The position numbers were made by a program, and so were the translations under genes. From Roseomonas genomospecies 6 (GTDB lineage: Bacteria > Pseudomonadota > Alphaproteobacteria > Azospirillales > Azospirillaceae): 64,000 nucleotides of DNA. This document shows, in pieces, positions 9,160 through 17,791 of this stretch (positions are counted from its first letter, which is position 1; every line of letters begins with the position of its first letter). The notes beneath the pieces were generated by a model. That model did no database searches and was not told the origin of the DNA. It saw only the letters and a program-made list of their open reading frames with translations. The stretch is from the NCBI RefSeq assembly GCF_008365375.1, contig NZ_QOKW01000006.1, positions 124,001-188,000 of the forward strand, given 5' to 3'.

Positions 9160-10548
9160 TCAGCGGTACGCCACCAGCGTACCGTTCTCGCCAAGAACAT
9201 ATAGGGTGTTGTTCGCCACCACCGGCGGCAAATAGGTGGGAGCCGGCAACGAATAACGGGTCAGCACCTGCCCGTCGCCGGGCGACAGGGCCAGCATCTG
9301 CCCGTTGGACCCGGTGACGTAGAGCTTGCCGCCCGCCAGGACCGGGCCGGACCAGGTGATCGGCCCCTTCTTGTCCTCCGGATCGGTGAAGCGCGCGAGC
9401 GGGGTGACCCAGCGGACATGGCCGGCCTGACGGGTCAGGGCGACGACTTCCGAGTCGTTGGTGACGACGAAGAGGTGGTCGCCGGCCAGCCAAGGGGTCT
9501 GGGTCCCGCCGATCTCCGTCTCCCAAAGGCGGATGCCGATGCGCTCGTCGATGGCGACCATGCGGCCCGAATGACCGATGGCGTAGACGACGCCGCGGTC
9601 GATCACCGGCAGGCCGCGGATGTCGGCAAGGCTGCTCAGGGCGCCGCTGCGGCGGATCGCCGCCAGGCTTTCCTGCCACGCCAGACGCCCGTTCTCCGGA
9701 CGCAGGCCGTACAGTTCGCCCGAGGAATAGGGAGCGACGACCAGAGTCGGCGACGCCGCCGGGCTGACGGCGCCTAGAAGGCCCGCGGTTTCCAGGATGC
9801 CCTGGTGCGACCATTGGACCTCACCGTCGGACGCCGACAGGGCGGTCAACTGGTTGTCCAGAGTCAGGACCAGGACGCGCCCGCCCTCGACGGTCGGAGC
9901 GCCACGGACGGGACCCGGCACGCGCTTGCGCCAGACGATGGAACCGTTGGCGGGATCGAGCGCCACGACCTCGCCGAAACCGGTGGCCGCGAAGACCCGC
10001 CCGTCGGCGTAGGCGACGCCGCCGCCGCTGGCGCCGCCGCGCTCCCGCTCCGGCTTGGTGTCCACGCGCCAGATCTGGCGGCCGGTGCGCTCGTCCAGGG
10101 CGGCGACGTGGGAGTCGGCGTCCATGGCGAAGATGCGCCCGTCGGCGATCACCGGCGTGGACAACAGCGAGCGGGAGCTGCTGGCCCCGGCGCCGATGTC
10201 GCCCCGCCACGCCTCGCCGGGCGTGGCCGACAGGGCAAGATTGCCGCCGCCATGCTCCGGCGTGCCGCCGGCCTGCGCCCAAGCCGCGTTGACGGTGGCG
10301 GGCGGCAGTGCGACCGGCGTGCCGGCCAGCCGCTGATCGACTTCCACCTTGCGCTCGCGCGTCAGCACGGCGACGCGCTCGCCCGGCAGGGGCGGATCGG
10401 GGGTTTTGCCGAACCATCCGCTGACGGTGTCGCAGCCGCCGAGCAGGAGGGCCAGCAGCGGGGCGGAAATCAGCGCGGTGCGCGACAGGGAGCGGCGCTT
10501 CGCGGGTGTGTGCGCGGTCGGGACGGCGGCCATGGGAATGCGGGTCAT
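9160..10548 (-). CDS. bamB: BamB-like outer-membrane assembly lipoprotein (PQQ beta-propeller)
   Basis: The 462-residue protein has a lipoprotein signal peptide: a basic start, a hydrophobic run and the lipobox LLGGC with Cys at residue 39. The rest is a beta-propeller with repeated blades of the type [18 protein letters not shown] and [18 protein letters not shown]. It fits BamB, the scaffold lipoprotein of the BAM complex that inserts outer-membrane proteins. Its ATG overlaps the stop of the upstream YfgM-like gene by one base (TGATG), and der follows, matching the classical bamB-der pairing. A second Met at residue 6 is an alternative start. Confidence 0.9.
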   Translation of the reverse strand: MTRIPMAAVPTAHTPAKRRSLSRTALISAPLLALLLGGCDTVSGWFGKTPDPPLPGERVAVLTRERKVEVDQRLAGTPVALPPATVNAAWAQAGGTPEHGGGNLALSATPGEAWRGDIGAGASSSRSLLSTPVIADGRIFAMDADSHVAALDERTGRQIWRVDTKPERERGGASGGGVAYADGRVFAATGFGEVVALDPANGSIVWRKRVPGPVRGAPTVEGGRVLVLTLDNQLTALSASDGEVQWSHQGILETAGLLGAVSPAASPTLVVAPYSSGELYGLRPENGRLAWQESLAAIRRSGALSSLADIRGLPVIDRGVVYAIGHSGRMVAIDERIGIRLWETEIGGTQTPWLAGDHLFVVTNDSEVVALTRQAGHVRWVTPLARFTDPEDKKGPITWSGPVLAGGKLYVTGSNGQMLALSPGDGQVLTRYSLPAPTYLPPVVANNTLYVLGENGTLVAYR

Positions 10549-11192
10549 CAGCTCTTGCCGTAGAGGGTGGCGAGATCGGCGGCGCGCGACCGGACGCCGG
10601 CCGGAGCCTGCGAGTCGTCGGCCAGTTGCTGGAACAGGCTGCGCGCCCGCTCCTTGTCTCCGGCGCGGGCGGCGAGCACCGCGGTCATTTCACGGGCGGA
10701 GAAGCGCCAGGGGTTGGCGTCCGCCGTCAGCGGCTGAAGCCGCGCCTGGAGTTGCGCCGCATCGCCGGTTTCGAGCTGGTGCATCACCGACAGCAGGGCC
10801 GCCAGCTCGCGGTAGACCGGAGCAGCGCCCGCATCGCCGGACAGCTTGTCGTAGACGGCCACCGACTCAGCCGTCTTGCCCTCGCGGGCCAACAGGGCGG
10901 CGGCGTTCAACTGGGCCAGAGCGGCCATGCCGGGGTCGGCCTTGGCGGCGAAGGCGGCCAGCGCCTCCACGCCCTTCTCCGGACCCTGGACGGCTTGGGA
11001 CAAGGCGGCGGCCAACGCCGTCGTCTCGTGTTCCTTCTGCGACTGCTGCCAGTTGCGCCAAGCGACCGTGCCGCCCGTCGCAGCCACGACGGCCAGCGCA
11101 GCCGCCAGCATGATGCCGCCGTAGCGCTTGAAAACGCGCTCCATGCGGTCGCGGCGCAGATCCTCGTCGACTTCGCGGAAAATATCGCTCAT
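10548..11192 (-). CDS. YfgM-like TPR membrane protein (DUF2133 type)
   Basis: The protein of 214 aa starts MSDIFREVDEDLRRDR, a conserved N-terminus of the family, followed by a single transmembrane helix at about residues 25-46 and a periplasmic helical region with tetratricopeptide-like repeats. In E. coli, YfgM is anchored in the inner membrane, interacts with the Sec translocon and lies directly upstream of bamB and der, as here. An upstream in-frame start at 11222 exists but would add residues not typical of the family. Function in this organism is inferred from family and context. Confidence 0.87.
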   Translation of the reverse strand: MSDIFREVDEDLRRDRMERVFKRYGGIMLAAALAVVAATGGTVAWRNWQQSQKEHETTALAAALSQAVQGPEKGVEALAAFAAKADPGMAALAQLNAAALLAREGKTAESVAVYDKLSGDAGAAPVYRELAALLSVMHQLETGDAAQLQARLQPLTADANPWRFSAREMTAVLAARAGDKERARSLFQQLADDSQAPAGVRSRAADLATLYGKS

Positions 11193-11377
11193 GGCCCTAC
11201 AGCGGCATCCTACGGCCCGCACCCTAAGGCCCGGCGACCGTTAAAGCGGGGATTGCGCCCGCGCGCGGCTGCGGCGGGCGGTTCTGATGGTTCAAAAGGC
11301 CGGATAGCATTGGGCGCCGCACGCGGTCAAGGCGCAACGGCGCCCTTACGGACATTAAAGCCACGCTTCGGACGGAA

Positions 11378-11932
11378 TCAGGCGGGATTGCGCCATTTGA
11401 TGGAGCAGCCCATGCTGGGGATCTGGTCGGTCGGCCCCTGCCCCGTCTGGGCGATGCGGACCATGGCGTGGAACAGTTCGCGCGGGGCGTCCGGGATCGC
11501 CTCGCGCTTGGAGGCGTCCAACCGCCCTCGGTACTGCAGGCACAGATCGGCGTTGAAACCGAAGAAGTCGGGCGTGCAGACCGCGCCGTAGGCCCGCGCG
11601 ACCTCCTGCGTCTCGTCGATCAGATAGGGGAAGGTGAAGCCGTGCTCCGCCGCGAAGCGCTTCATGTTGTCGAAGCCGTCGTCGGGGTAGGCGTCGGTGT
11701 CGTTCGACATGATGGCGACGGCGCCGATGCCGTGGGGCTTCAGGGCGTTCACCTCTTCGACGATTCGCCCGATCACCGCCTTCACGTAAGGGCAATGATT
11801 GCAGATGAACATGACCAGCGTGCCGCTCGGCCCTTGGACGTCGGCCAGGCTGTAGGTCTTTCCATCGGTGCCCTTCAGGCTGAAATCCTCCGCCTTCCGG
11901 CCGAAGTCGCACACCGGGGTTTCCGCCGCCAT
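11378..11932 (-). CDS. Thioredoxin-fold (AhpC/TSA-like) redox protein
   Basis: This 184-residue cytoplasmic protein belongs to the thioredoxin-like family with the active-site sequence FICNHCPYVKA, giving C44 and C47 in a CxxC arrangement. The order DFSLKGTDGKTYSLADVQG at the start and FGFNADLCLQYRGRLD later is typical of a conserved AhpC/TSA-related group of unknown substrate. AAGGAGG lies just upstream of the ATG. There is no signal peptide, so it is probably a cytoplasmic thiol-disulfide or peroxide-handling protein; its exact role is not known. It stands alone on the minus strand. Confidence 0.82.
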   Translation of the reverse strand: MAAETPVCDFGRKAEDFSLKGTDGKTYSLADVQGPSGTLVMFICNHCPYVKAVIGRIVEEVNALKPHGIGAVAIMSNDTDAYPDDGFDNMKRFAAEHGFTFPYLIDETQEVARAYGAVCTPDFFGFNADLCLQYRGRLDASKREAIPDAPRELFHAMVRIAQTGQGPTDQIPSMGCSIKWRNPA

Positions 11933-12043
11933 CGCTTTCCTCCTTCTTCCGGGGTCCCATGGACACGCCGCGAACAGGCGGCGCGGGCTTGGGCGTGCCT
12001 ATACCGAGCGTGACTCTATGAGGTGAGGCGAAACCTGGAATCG

Positions 12044-12088
12044 AAAAGGCCGCGGCGGCACCTTGTTCGTGCCCTCTCGCGGCCTTGT
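12044..12088 (-). terminator. Stem-loop terminator after the frameshifted regulator
   Basis: AAGGCCGCG (12046-12054) pairs with CGCGGCCTT (12078-12086), and an inner GGCAC/GTGCC stem closes on a seven-base loop. Read on the minus strand the stem ends in CCTTTT, so it probably terminates the regulator at 12136-12755. Confidence 0.65.
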
Positions 12089-12135
12089 CGGTCTCCGACC
12101 CTACTCCCAGGTCCCTTGCGCCCCTAGGGCTCTCC

Positions 12136-12755
12136 TCACGAGGCCATCGCGGCGGCGGCGATCACCGCCTGGGTGCGGTTCTTGACGCCCAGCGACTTGA
12201 AGATCGCCGTGACGTGGATCTTCACCGTGCCCTCGGACAGGCCAAGTTCATAGGCGATCTGCTTGTTCGACTTGCCGGCGCGCAGGCAGTCCAGAACCTC
12301 GCGCTGGCGCTGGGTCAGGCCGTAGGCGCTGCGGTCGGCGCCGTCCAGGCCACGGCGGCGGCGGTGAGCGCGCCGGGGGGCACGTAGATGCCGCCGGAGA
12401 AGACGAGATTCAGCGCGCCCATCATCACCTTGACGCTGCTGGACTTCGGAATGTAGCCGGTGGCCCCGTGGTCGAGCGCGCCGCGGATGTCGCTGAGCGC
12501 TTCGGATGCGGAGATGACCACCACCGGCACGCCCGGCTGAAGGCTCTGCACCTCCCGAAGCCCGTCGAAGCCCGGCCAGTTCGGCATGTGGAGATCCATC
12601 AGCACCACGTCGTACGGCCCCCCGACCCGGCATTGCTGAAGAACCTCATCGAACGTTCCCGCCTCGACGAAAACCGCATCACCGTGAAGCTGCTCCAGAA
12701 GACGGCGCAGGCCTTCACGAAAAAGGAGATGGTCGTCACCGATCAGTATTTTCAT
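12136..12755 (-). pseudogene. Frameshifted NarL/FixJ-type (LuxR) response regulator
   Basis: The first frame from 12755 encodes a complete receiver: D7/D8, phosphoacceptor D54 in [10 protein letters not shown]82 and K104. It then runs into a TGA at 12315. A LuxR-type helix-turn-helix ([17 protein letters not shown], then [23 protein letters not shown]) continues in a different frame and ends at 12136. One base missing, or two extra, in the GCC-rich linker between about 12315 and 12375 would restore a 206-residue regulator, the normal size. Whether this is a real mutation, a sequencing error or (less likely) recoding cannot be decided here. The receiver on its own could still be produced. Confidence 0.8.
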
Positions 12756-13530
12756 CGCCCCGTCCGCCTTCGTTTACCCGTTGCTTCGGACCAGCCCCTT
12801 TCGGACTGACCGGGCCACCCCATTGGCGATCCACCCACCCTTTCGCCGCGTGACCTGAACGACTGCTACCACATTCGGAAGAGGGCCAATATCCGGACAA
12901 GCGCCATAGGTCATTTGCGGACGGAAGAAGCCCTTCGATACGGCGAAGGCCGACTGAACGAAACAAGAACTATTACTTTTTATCTAAGCATCCACCCGAA
13001 AGAAAGAAACATCGGGATTTCTGCGCTGTTTGGTTGTTTACAAAAAGGAAGGCGGACGCCACCGATCGCGCACAGCCTGTGCGCGAAAAGGAGCGCCAAC
13101 GATGCCGGGAAACGTGAAAACCTACTCCAACGATGCAGCGCCCTGTGCGGAAGGCCGGTGTTTATCCGGGGCGAATGCCACACTCCGACGCACACGCCTA
13201 TACTGTCCTTTCAGCGCATCCGGTCACGAAAGAGTTATCGCTTGGAGCGACCCAGTCGCCATTCAGATGCGCTTGACGATCTTGAGTGATCATCTATCGT
13301 TTGATTTACGTGTTACACGCCTAATTTATAAACTGTTTATCACAGTGTCAAGTTTTTTTCCAGGTTTGATGGATATATGACAGAAATTCGATGCAGTCTT
13401 TCGACGAAGCGACTTCAGCAAAGAGACAAAGCGCCAACGGATAGAGAGCACGAGACAAGCCTATCACACAGGCGGCGACAATGCCCGACAAGGGCCTGCC
13501 GTGGATGCCTCCTCCAAACAGAGCTGACCC
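12756..13530. other. Long AT-rich intergenic region between two regulators
   Basis: No convincing gene is seen in these 775 bases. The stretches at about 12900-13060 and 13270-13400 are visibly much richer in A and T than the flanking genes. It must hold the promoters of the divergent regulators at 12755 (-) and 13531 (+). An ORF from 12915 to 13289 (+) has no family resemblance, no clear ribosome binding site and a composition unlike local genes, so it is not called. Confidence 0.6.
13273..13300 (+). promoter_or_regulatory. Candidate sigma-70-type promoter for the atypical LuxR regulator
   Basis: TTGACG (13273-13278) and TATCGT (13295-13300) are separated by 16 bases in the AT-rich spacer and point toward the gene at 13531. 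The implied leader would be over 200 bases. This is a pattern match only. Confidence 0.35.
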
Positions 13531-14274
13531 ATGCACATGAACCATGAGTACGCCCAAGAGAAAGCATCGCACTCGACCCGCAACGCGGTGACCCCCATGC
13601 ACGTCTGCCTGATCCTCGACAACAATTCCCTGACCGACACCGTGGTGCAGGCGCTCGACCGGGCCGGCCGCCATCGTGTGACCGTCTTCCACGACATATC
13701 GGAACTGACGCAGAGCACGCTGACGCCCGATGCGATCCTGATCGGTCTTCAGCAGTTCACCGCACTGCGCGAGAACGAACCGATGGTGTATCTGCGGCTG
13801 TCGCGCCGGTCGCGGATCGTCGTGGTGCTGTCGTCGCGGGAGTTGCTGGACGCCGCACACATCCTGGCTTTCGCCGATGCGTGGGTGTTCGAGGACATCA
13901 ACGTGGATCGCATCAACGAACTGCTGGATCTCGGGCTGGAGGGGCATTGTCTGATGCCCAAGCAGTTCCTGTCCCGTCTGGGCGTCGACGAGATCCGGCT
14001 GACTCTGCTGCCGCGGCTGTCGGAACCGGAGTTCGAGACCCTGCGCCTGCTCGGCCAGGGGCTGAACAACAGGACGATCGCCAACCAGCTCGACCTGTCC
14101 GAAGCGGTGATCAAGTCGATGGTGCGCAGCGTCCTGTCCAAGCTGCACTTCCGCAACAGAACGGAAGCCGGCGTCTTCGCCGCGCGTCAGCAAGGTGCGC
14201 TTCAGTCCGCCCGAGAGGGAATGGTCCCGCCGCACATGCACGCGGCCCCGGCCCATCGGACCGGCACATCCTGA
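13531..14274 (+). CDS. LuxR-type regulator with degenerate receiver domain
   Basis: This 247-residue protein has a receiver-like N-terminal domain (about residues 23-140) and a C-terminal LuxR helix-turn-helix (LSEPEFETLRLLGQGLNNRTIANQLDLS region, about residues 166-225). Where the phosphoacceptor Asp should be the sequence is DAILIGLQQF, with Gly at position 72. The N-terminal acidic pair is reduced to one Asp, and the conserved Lys is not evident in ADAWVFED. It therefore looks like a pseudo-receiver that does not accept phosphate in the usual way. The start at 13531 has no strong ribosome binding site; 13537 and 13597 are alternatives. A terminator follows. Confidence 0.82.
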   Translation: MHMNHEYAQEKASHSTRNAVTPMHVCLILDNNSLTDTVVQALDRAGRHRVTVFHDISELTQSTLTPDAILIGLQQFTALRENEPMVYLRLSRRSRIVVVLSSRELLDAAHILAFADAWVFEDINVDRINELLDLGLEGHCLMPKQFLSRLGVDEIRLTLLPRLSEPEFETLRLLGQGLNNRTIANQLDLSEAVIKSMVRSVLSKLHFRNRTEAGVFAARQQGALQSAREGMVPPHMHAAPAHRTGTS

Positions 14275-14311
14275 CGGTTCGACGGACGTCCTTCACCCGT
14301 CGAACGCAAGA

Positions 14312-14339
14312 ATCCCGGCCTTTGCGCCGGGATATTTTT
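14312..14339 (+). terminator. Rho-independent terminator
   Basis: ATCCCGGC (14312-14319) pairs with GCCGGGAT (14326-14333) across a six-base loop and is followed by ATTTTT. It lies 38 bases after the stop of the regulator ending at 14274. Confidence 0.8.
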
Positions 14340-14487
14340 GTTTCGGGTTTCCGTCTCGCGGATTTCCGCACTCTGACCAAACGGCTCCAGCCCCGAACGG
14401 AAACGCCGGACCGGACGGCCACTCCCGTGGGAATGACCGTCCTGTCCGGCGCACGCATCGATGGTGGCGCTGATCGCGGGTGACTGC

Positions 14488-15180
14488 CTACTGGTGGGCC
14501 ACCGCGGCGGTCACCGCTCCGGCACCGGCAAGCTCGCCGCCGATCCCGTTGTTCAACGCCCAAATGGCCGCCTGGGTGCGGTTGGAGGCGTTGATCTTGC
14601 GCAGCAGGCTCTTCAGGTGAACCTTCACCGTCGCTTCGGTGATGTTCAGATGATTGGCGATCATCTTGTTGCTGTCGCCGTTCAGAAGGCAGCGCAGGAT
14701 CTGGACCTCGCGCTGGGACAGGCCCTTGCGGGACACCGGCATGTCGGTGCCGTTCCCGTTCACCCGTCCGGAGATCAGAAGGGCGGCGAGATGGGTGGGG
14801 AAAACCTTCTCGCCCATCATCACGAGGCGCAGCGACTGGGCCAGCGCGTCGGAGGACAGGTCCTTCATCAGATAGCCGTCCGCCCCCGCCTCCAGAGCGT
14901 TGGCGAGGCGGCGGGTGCACAGGTCGCTGGTCAGGATGACCATGCGCGCGTCGGGAAGCTGGGCGCGCAGGCGCCGCATGCCGTCGGCCTCCTCCTCGCC
15001 CCCGTTCACCAGATCGAGCAGGATGAGCTGCGGGCGCAGGCCGTTTTCGACGGAGTTCAGCGCCTCGCGCAGATTGCCGGCCTCGGCAACGATCTGAAAG
15101 GGTGAATCGTCGAGAAGCCTTTTCAGGCCTTCGCGGAACAGCTTATTGGAGTCGATCAGAAAAGCACGCACTGGTTCCAT
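14488..15180 (-). CDS. NarL/FixJ-type (LuxR) response regulator
   Basis: A normal two-domain response regulator of 230 aa. The receiver has D10, phosphoacceptor D56 in LILLDLVNG, T84 and K106 in GYLMKD. The LuxR helix-turn-helix is LSQREVQILRCLLNGDSNKMI and onwards, followed by KSLLRKINASNRTQAAIWA. No cognate histidine kinase is adjacent. It is the third LuxR-type regulator in 3 kb. In Azospirillum the LuxR-family regulator FlcA controls flocculation and cyst-like differentiation; whether any of these three corresponds to it cannot be told from this window alone. Confidence 0.9.
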   Translation of the reverse strand: MEPVRAFLIDSNKLFREGLKRLLDDSPFQIVAEAGNLREALNSVENGLRPQLILLDLVNGGEEEADGMRRLRAQLPDARMVILTSDLCTRRLANALEAGADGYLMKDLSSDALAQSLRLVMMGEKVFPTHLAALLISGRVNGNGTDMPVSRKGLSQREVQILRCLLNGDSNKMIANHLNITEATVKVHLKSLLRKINASNRTQAAIWALNNGIGGELAGAGAVTAAVAHQ

Positions 15181-15654
15181 TGGTCAGCTCCCGCGATTTT
15201 CGGAAAATTGCTCTGACTCCCTGGGCAATCTTGTAGGTTACCAATCACCCGAGGTTTCCCCCACCCGTGCCCCACCGATGGCATTGACGTGCCGATATTT
15301 TGGATGACCTTACCCCTGTGTCGTGCATTACGGTACCACTCTGTGGGATTAAAAGAAGAACGCATTGGGCATATGCGCAAAGCTACTTTTAATCATGGGT
15401 TATTGCGTCCCTTTTAAAGTACTCGCACTCTCCAATCGAAAGTATATTTCTGGAGTTGTCTAACTCCTTTTTGCGAAACGCCGCACGTTTTGGATGCGCA
15501 TGGGAGGGAGCCGGTTCATCGGAGTTGCCAAAAGTTCCGAACCCAAACGGAGAGGAGGCACTCATGCCAAGGAAGCGCACCCGCGCCCGGCGTTGTGCGT
15601 CCTATGATCGCTTCCGACCCACGGCCATAGGTCATAAAACCACATGGCGGAAAC
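15181..15654. other. AT-rich intergenic region with dyad symmetry
   Basis: No convincing gene lies in these 474 bases. The region contains ATTAAAAG (15348-15355) and CTTTTAAT (15386-15393) as an inverted repeat enclosing the palindrome GCATATGC (15369-15376). It presumably carries the promoter of the minus-strand regulator ending at 15180 and of the small membrane protein at 15655. An ORF starting at 15456 (+) has no recognisable content. Confidence 0.5.
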
Positions 15655-15855
15655 ATGGCCTCTACGGATGCGGTGCGTGGTGCGATGGGAACGGTGATCG
15701 GCGTCGCGGCGATGGCCTACCTGCTTCTGCTGGCCCGCAGCGCCTGGAAGCAGGGGGAAATGCGCCAATTCCTGCGCAGCCTTGCCATCGTGGCCGCCCT
15801 GTGCACGCTGGTTGCCGGGGCGGTGCTCGTCGCCATGCTGCTCGACTCGCGCTGA
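15655..15855 (+). CDS. Small two-helix membrane protein, unknown function
   Basis: This 66-residue protein has two predicted transmembrane helices: GTVIGVAAMAYLLLLA and SLAIVAALCTLVAGAVLVAMLL, joined by a basic loop RSAWKQGEMRQFLR. The ATG at 15655 has a weak GGCGGA about five bases upstream. No family is recognised. It stands alone between AT-rich DNA and a bidirectional terminator, convergent with the AAA ATPase gene. The amphipathic loop and length are compatible with a small regulatory membrane protein, which is inference. Confidence 0.65.
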   Translation: MASTDAVRGAMGTVIGVAAMAYLLLLARSAWKQGEMRQFLRSLAIVAALCTLVAGAVLVAMLLDSR

Positions 15856-15871
15856 CGCGCCGAAAGCACGA

Positions 15872-15906
15872 AGGCCCCTTCCCGCCCGGAAGCGGAAAGG
15901 GGCCTC
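15872..15906. terminator. Stem-loop between small membrane protein and AAA ATPase genes
   Basis: AGGCCCCTT plus CCCGC pairs with GCGG plus AAAGGGGCCT with one mismatch. It sits between two convergent genes and probably serves both strands. Confidence 0.65.
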
Positions 15907-15934
15907 CCCGGACCAGTCTGCCGCGGATGGACCG

Positions 15935-17569
15935 TCAGATCTGGCCGCGCTCGTGGGCCTGCCGCATCAGCACATACTGGCGCATCATCTGGTTGCGGAA
16001 GCGGTAGCGGGTCCAACCCGGCTCGACCACCGGCGCCAGCACGCCGCCATACTCCTCCCGGCAGAGCCGTTCCAGGATGTCCAGAGCCTCCCTGGTCGGC
16101 GGGACGCCGCCCGGTCCGGCCAATTCCTTCGGGTCGAAGGTACCGTAGGAGTCCGCCGGGCACAGGGCGCAGGCGAGCAGCACGTCCTCCAGCTCGGCGC
16201 GGCGTTCGGCGGCCAGGGCGCGGGCGTAGGAGTCCACGATGCCGCGCTCCGCCTCCTGAAGGCAGCGGGTGACGGCGTAGGCGAGGTCTTCCCGCTCCAC
16301 CACGGTCGAGCCGCGGCTGACCGCGCTGCGGGCCGCGTGCAGGCCGAGAAGCTGCGCGTAATAGGGAAGCCCGCGGACGAACTCGCCGATGCGGTCCACC
16401 GCTTCCGGCGCGAAGGCGATGCCGGCGTTCTCGGCGCCCGCGTTGATGAGGCGTCCGATCTCCACGTCGGTCATCAGCGGCAGATGCACCGGCACCAGCG
16501 AGCGCTGGATCGACGGGTGCTTGCCCAGAAGCTGGTCGAGGTTCTCCGCCACGCCGACGACCAGCAGGGTCACGGGGATCGAGCTGTCCGTCAGGTTCTT
16601 GAACAGCTCCGCCAGCTTGTTGCGGAAATCCTCATCGGTGATGCGGTCGTACTCGTCGAGGATCAGCAGCACATGCGTGGCGTGGATGCCCGCCAGCACC
16701 TCGTTCAGCTCCGTCACGCTGAAACCGCCTTCCGGCAGAAGCTCGTTGAAGCTGGTGAAGCTGCGGCGCGAGGCGAAGGGATTGTCGACCCCCGAGCGGT
16801 AATAGGTCGACGGGATCTTCTTCAGGAAATGACGGAAGATGTCCTCGAAGCTCAGCTCCGCGCTGCAGGTCAGCTTCAGCGAAAGGTAACCGGCCTGACC
16901 GGCGATCTTCTCGATGGCGTTGGCGACGGAGGTCTTGCCGCGACCCCGGTCGCCGAACAGGATGACGTGCGCCCGCTCCTCCTCGATGGCGGAGATGATG
17001 CGCTTCAGCGTGTCGGTCCGCCCGATGAACAGGGAGTTCAACTGCTGCTTCGGCCGCGTCGGCGTGAAGGCCTCGCGCAGGAGACCGTTCAACTCCGGCG
17101 TCAGCCCCTTCAGCATGGCCGGCGCGCCCACCGCCCCCGGCCCGCGCAGCCCGCCGTTCACCGTCATGGTGAAGCGGGGAAGCTCCGTGTCGGCGGACGG
17201 TTGGCCGCGCTGGGCGCCGAGACCGCCGCCCGGACCGCCACCAAGAGGGCTGTTCAGCGGGTCGTGCCGCAGGCCCGACGGGCCGCGCATGGTCTCGCCC
17301 AGACCGCCGCCCAGACCACCGCCGCCCAGACCACCTCCACCCAGACCACCTCCACCAAGCCCGCCTCCGATGGGACCGCCGACCGGCCGCAGGTGCGGTG
17401 CCGGACGGCCCGCGAGGGGGCTCTGGGATTGAGTCGGTGGGTGACCGTGAGCCGTGTTGCCGGTGGCAGAGCCCGGTCCGGCCGCTCCACCACCCGTGAT
17501 GCCGCCGCCCATGGACATCCGGTCATCCGCATCGGCGGTCGCCCGCCGCTTCCGAAAGAAGTTTCGCAT
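15935..17569 (-). CDS. AAA ATPase with Gly-rich N-terminal region
   Basis: The 544-residue protein begins MRNFFRKRR, followed by about 120 residues of low-complexity Gly/Pro-rich sequence that includes GGGGL repeated in tandem. An Orc1/AAA_16-like ATPase core follows: Walker A GDRGRGKTS at 206-214 and Walker B LLILDEYDR near residues 300-308. The C-terminal part looks like a winged-helix or helical lid region. The DEYDR motif is common in KAP/Orc-type signalling ATPases. Function is unknown; no partner gene is adjacent. The start at 17569 is preferred over 17632 because GGGA precedes it and the residues upstream look non-coding. Confidence 0.75.
   Translation of the reverse strand: MRNFFRKRRATADADDRMSMGGGITGGGAAGPGSATGNTAHGHPPTQSQSPLAGRPAPHLRPVGGPIGGGLGGGGLGGGGLGGGGLGGGLGETMRGPSGLRHDPLNSPLGGGPGGGLGAQRGQPSADTELPRFTMTVNGGLRGPGAVGAPAMLKGLTPELNGLLREAFTPTRPKQQLNSLFIGRTDTLKRIISAIEEERAHVILFGDRGRGKTSVANAIEKIAGQAGYLSLKLTCSAELSFEDIFRHFLKKIPSTYYRSGVDNPFASRRSFTSFNELLPEGGFSVTELNEVLAGIHATHVLLILDEYDRITDEDFRNKLAELFKNLTDSSIPVTLLVVGVAENLDQLLGKHPSIQRSLVPVHLPLMTDVEIGRLINAGAENAGIAFAPEAVDRIGEFVRGLPYYAQLLGLHAARSAVSRGSTVVEREDLAYAVTRCLQEAERGIVDSYARALAAERRAELEDVLLACALCPADSYGTFDPKELAGPGGVPPTREALDILERLCREEYGGVLAPVVEPGWTRYRFRNQMMRQYVLMRQAHERGQI
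17299..17370 (-). repeat. 15-bp tandem repeat inside the AAA ATPase gene
   Basis: Near-identical 15-base units (CAGACCACCTCCACC and variants on the plus strand) encode consecutive GGGGL pentapeptides. Such runs expand and contract easily. Confidence 0.85.
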
Positions 17570-17791
17570 CCGTCCCGATCCCAGCAATCCGCGTTGTCGC
17601 CGCCCGCCGGCTTCGACCGGCGGGTTTCTCATCGTCGCGCCCCTGCCCTGCCCCGGCTGGAGGCGCCGGAGCGGTACGGGGAACGCTTTCCGGATGTAAG
17701 CGATGGAACGCCAAGGGTTGCCTGGGATTTCGGATGATCATCCAGAGGAGGATCATCCCTTATGGCGACTCCTTTCGGAGAACCCGCCCCA

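Noticed and set aside
12315..12375. Programmed frameshifting as the explanation of the split response regulator
   Set aside because: No slippery heptamer followed by a stem is seen; a sequence error or mutation is simpler.
12915..13289. An ORF in the AT-rich spacer before the atypical LuxR gene
   Set aside because: No ribosome binding site, no family resemblance, and it crosses the candidate promoter region.
17299..17370. The tandem 15-base repeat as a CRISPR-like array
   Set aside because: Units are contiguous without spacers and encode an in-frame pentapeptide repeat.
17732..17758. Stem-loop GGATGATC/GATCATCC downstream of the 32-residue peptide as a terminator
   Set aside because: No T run follows on the minus strand and the stem is short, so it is not listed as a feature.
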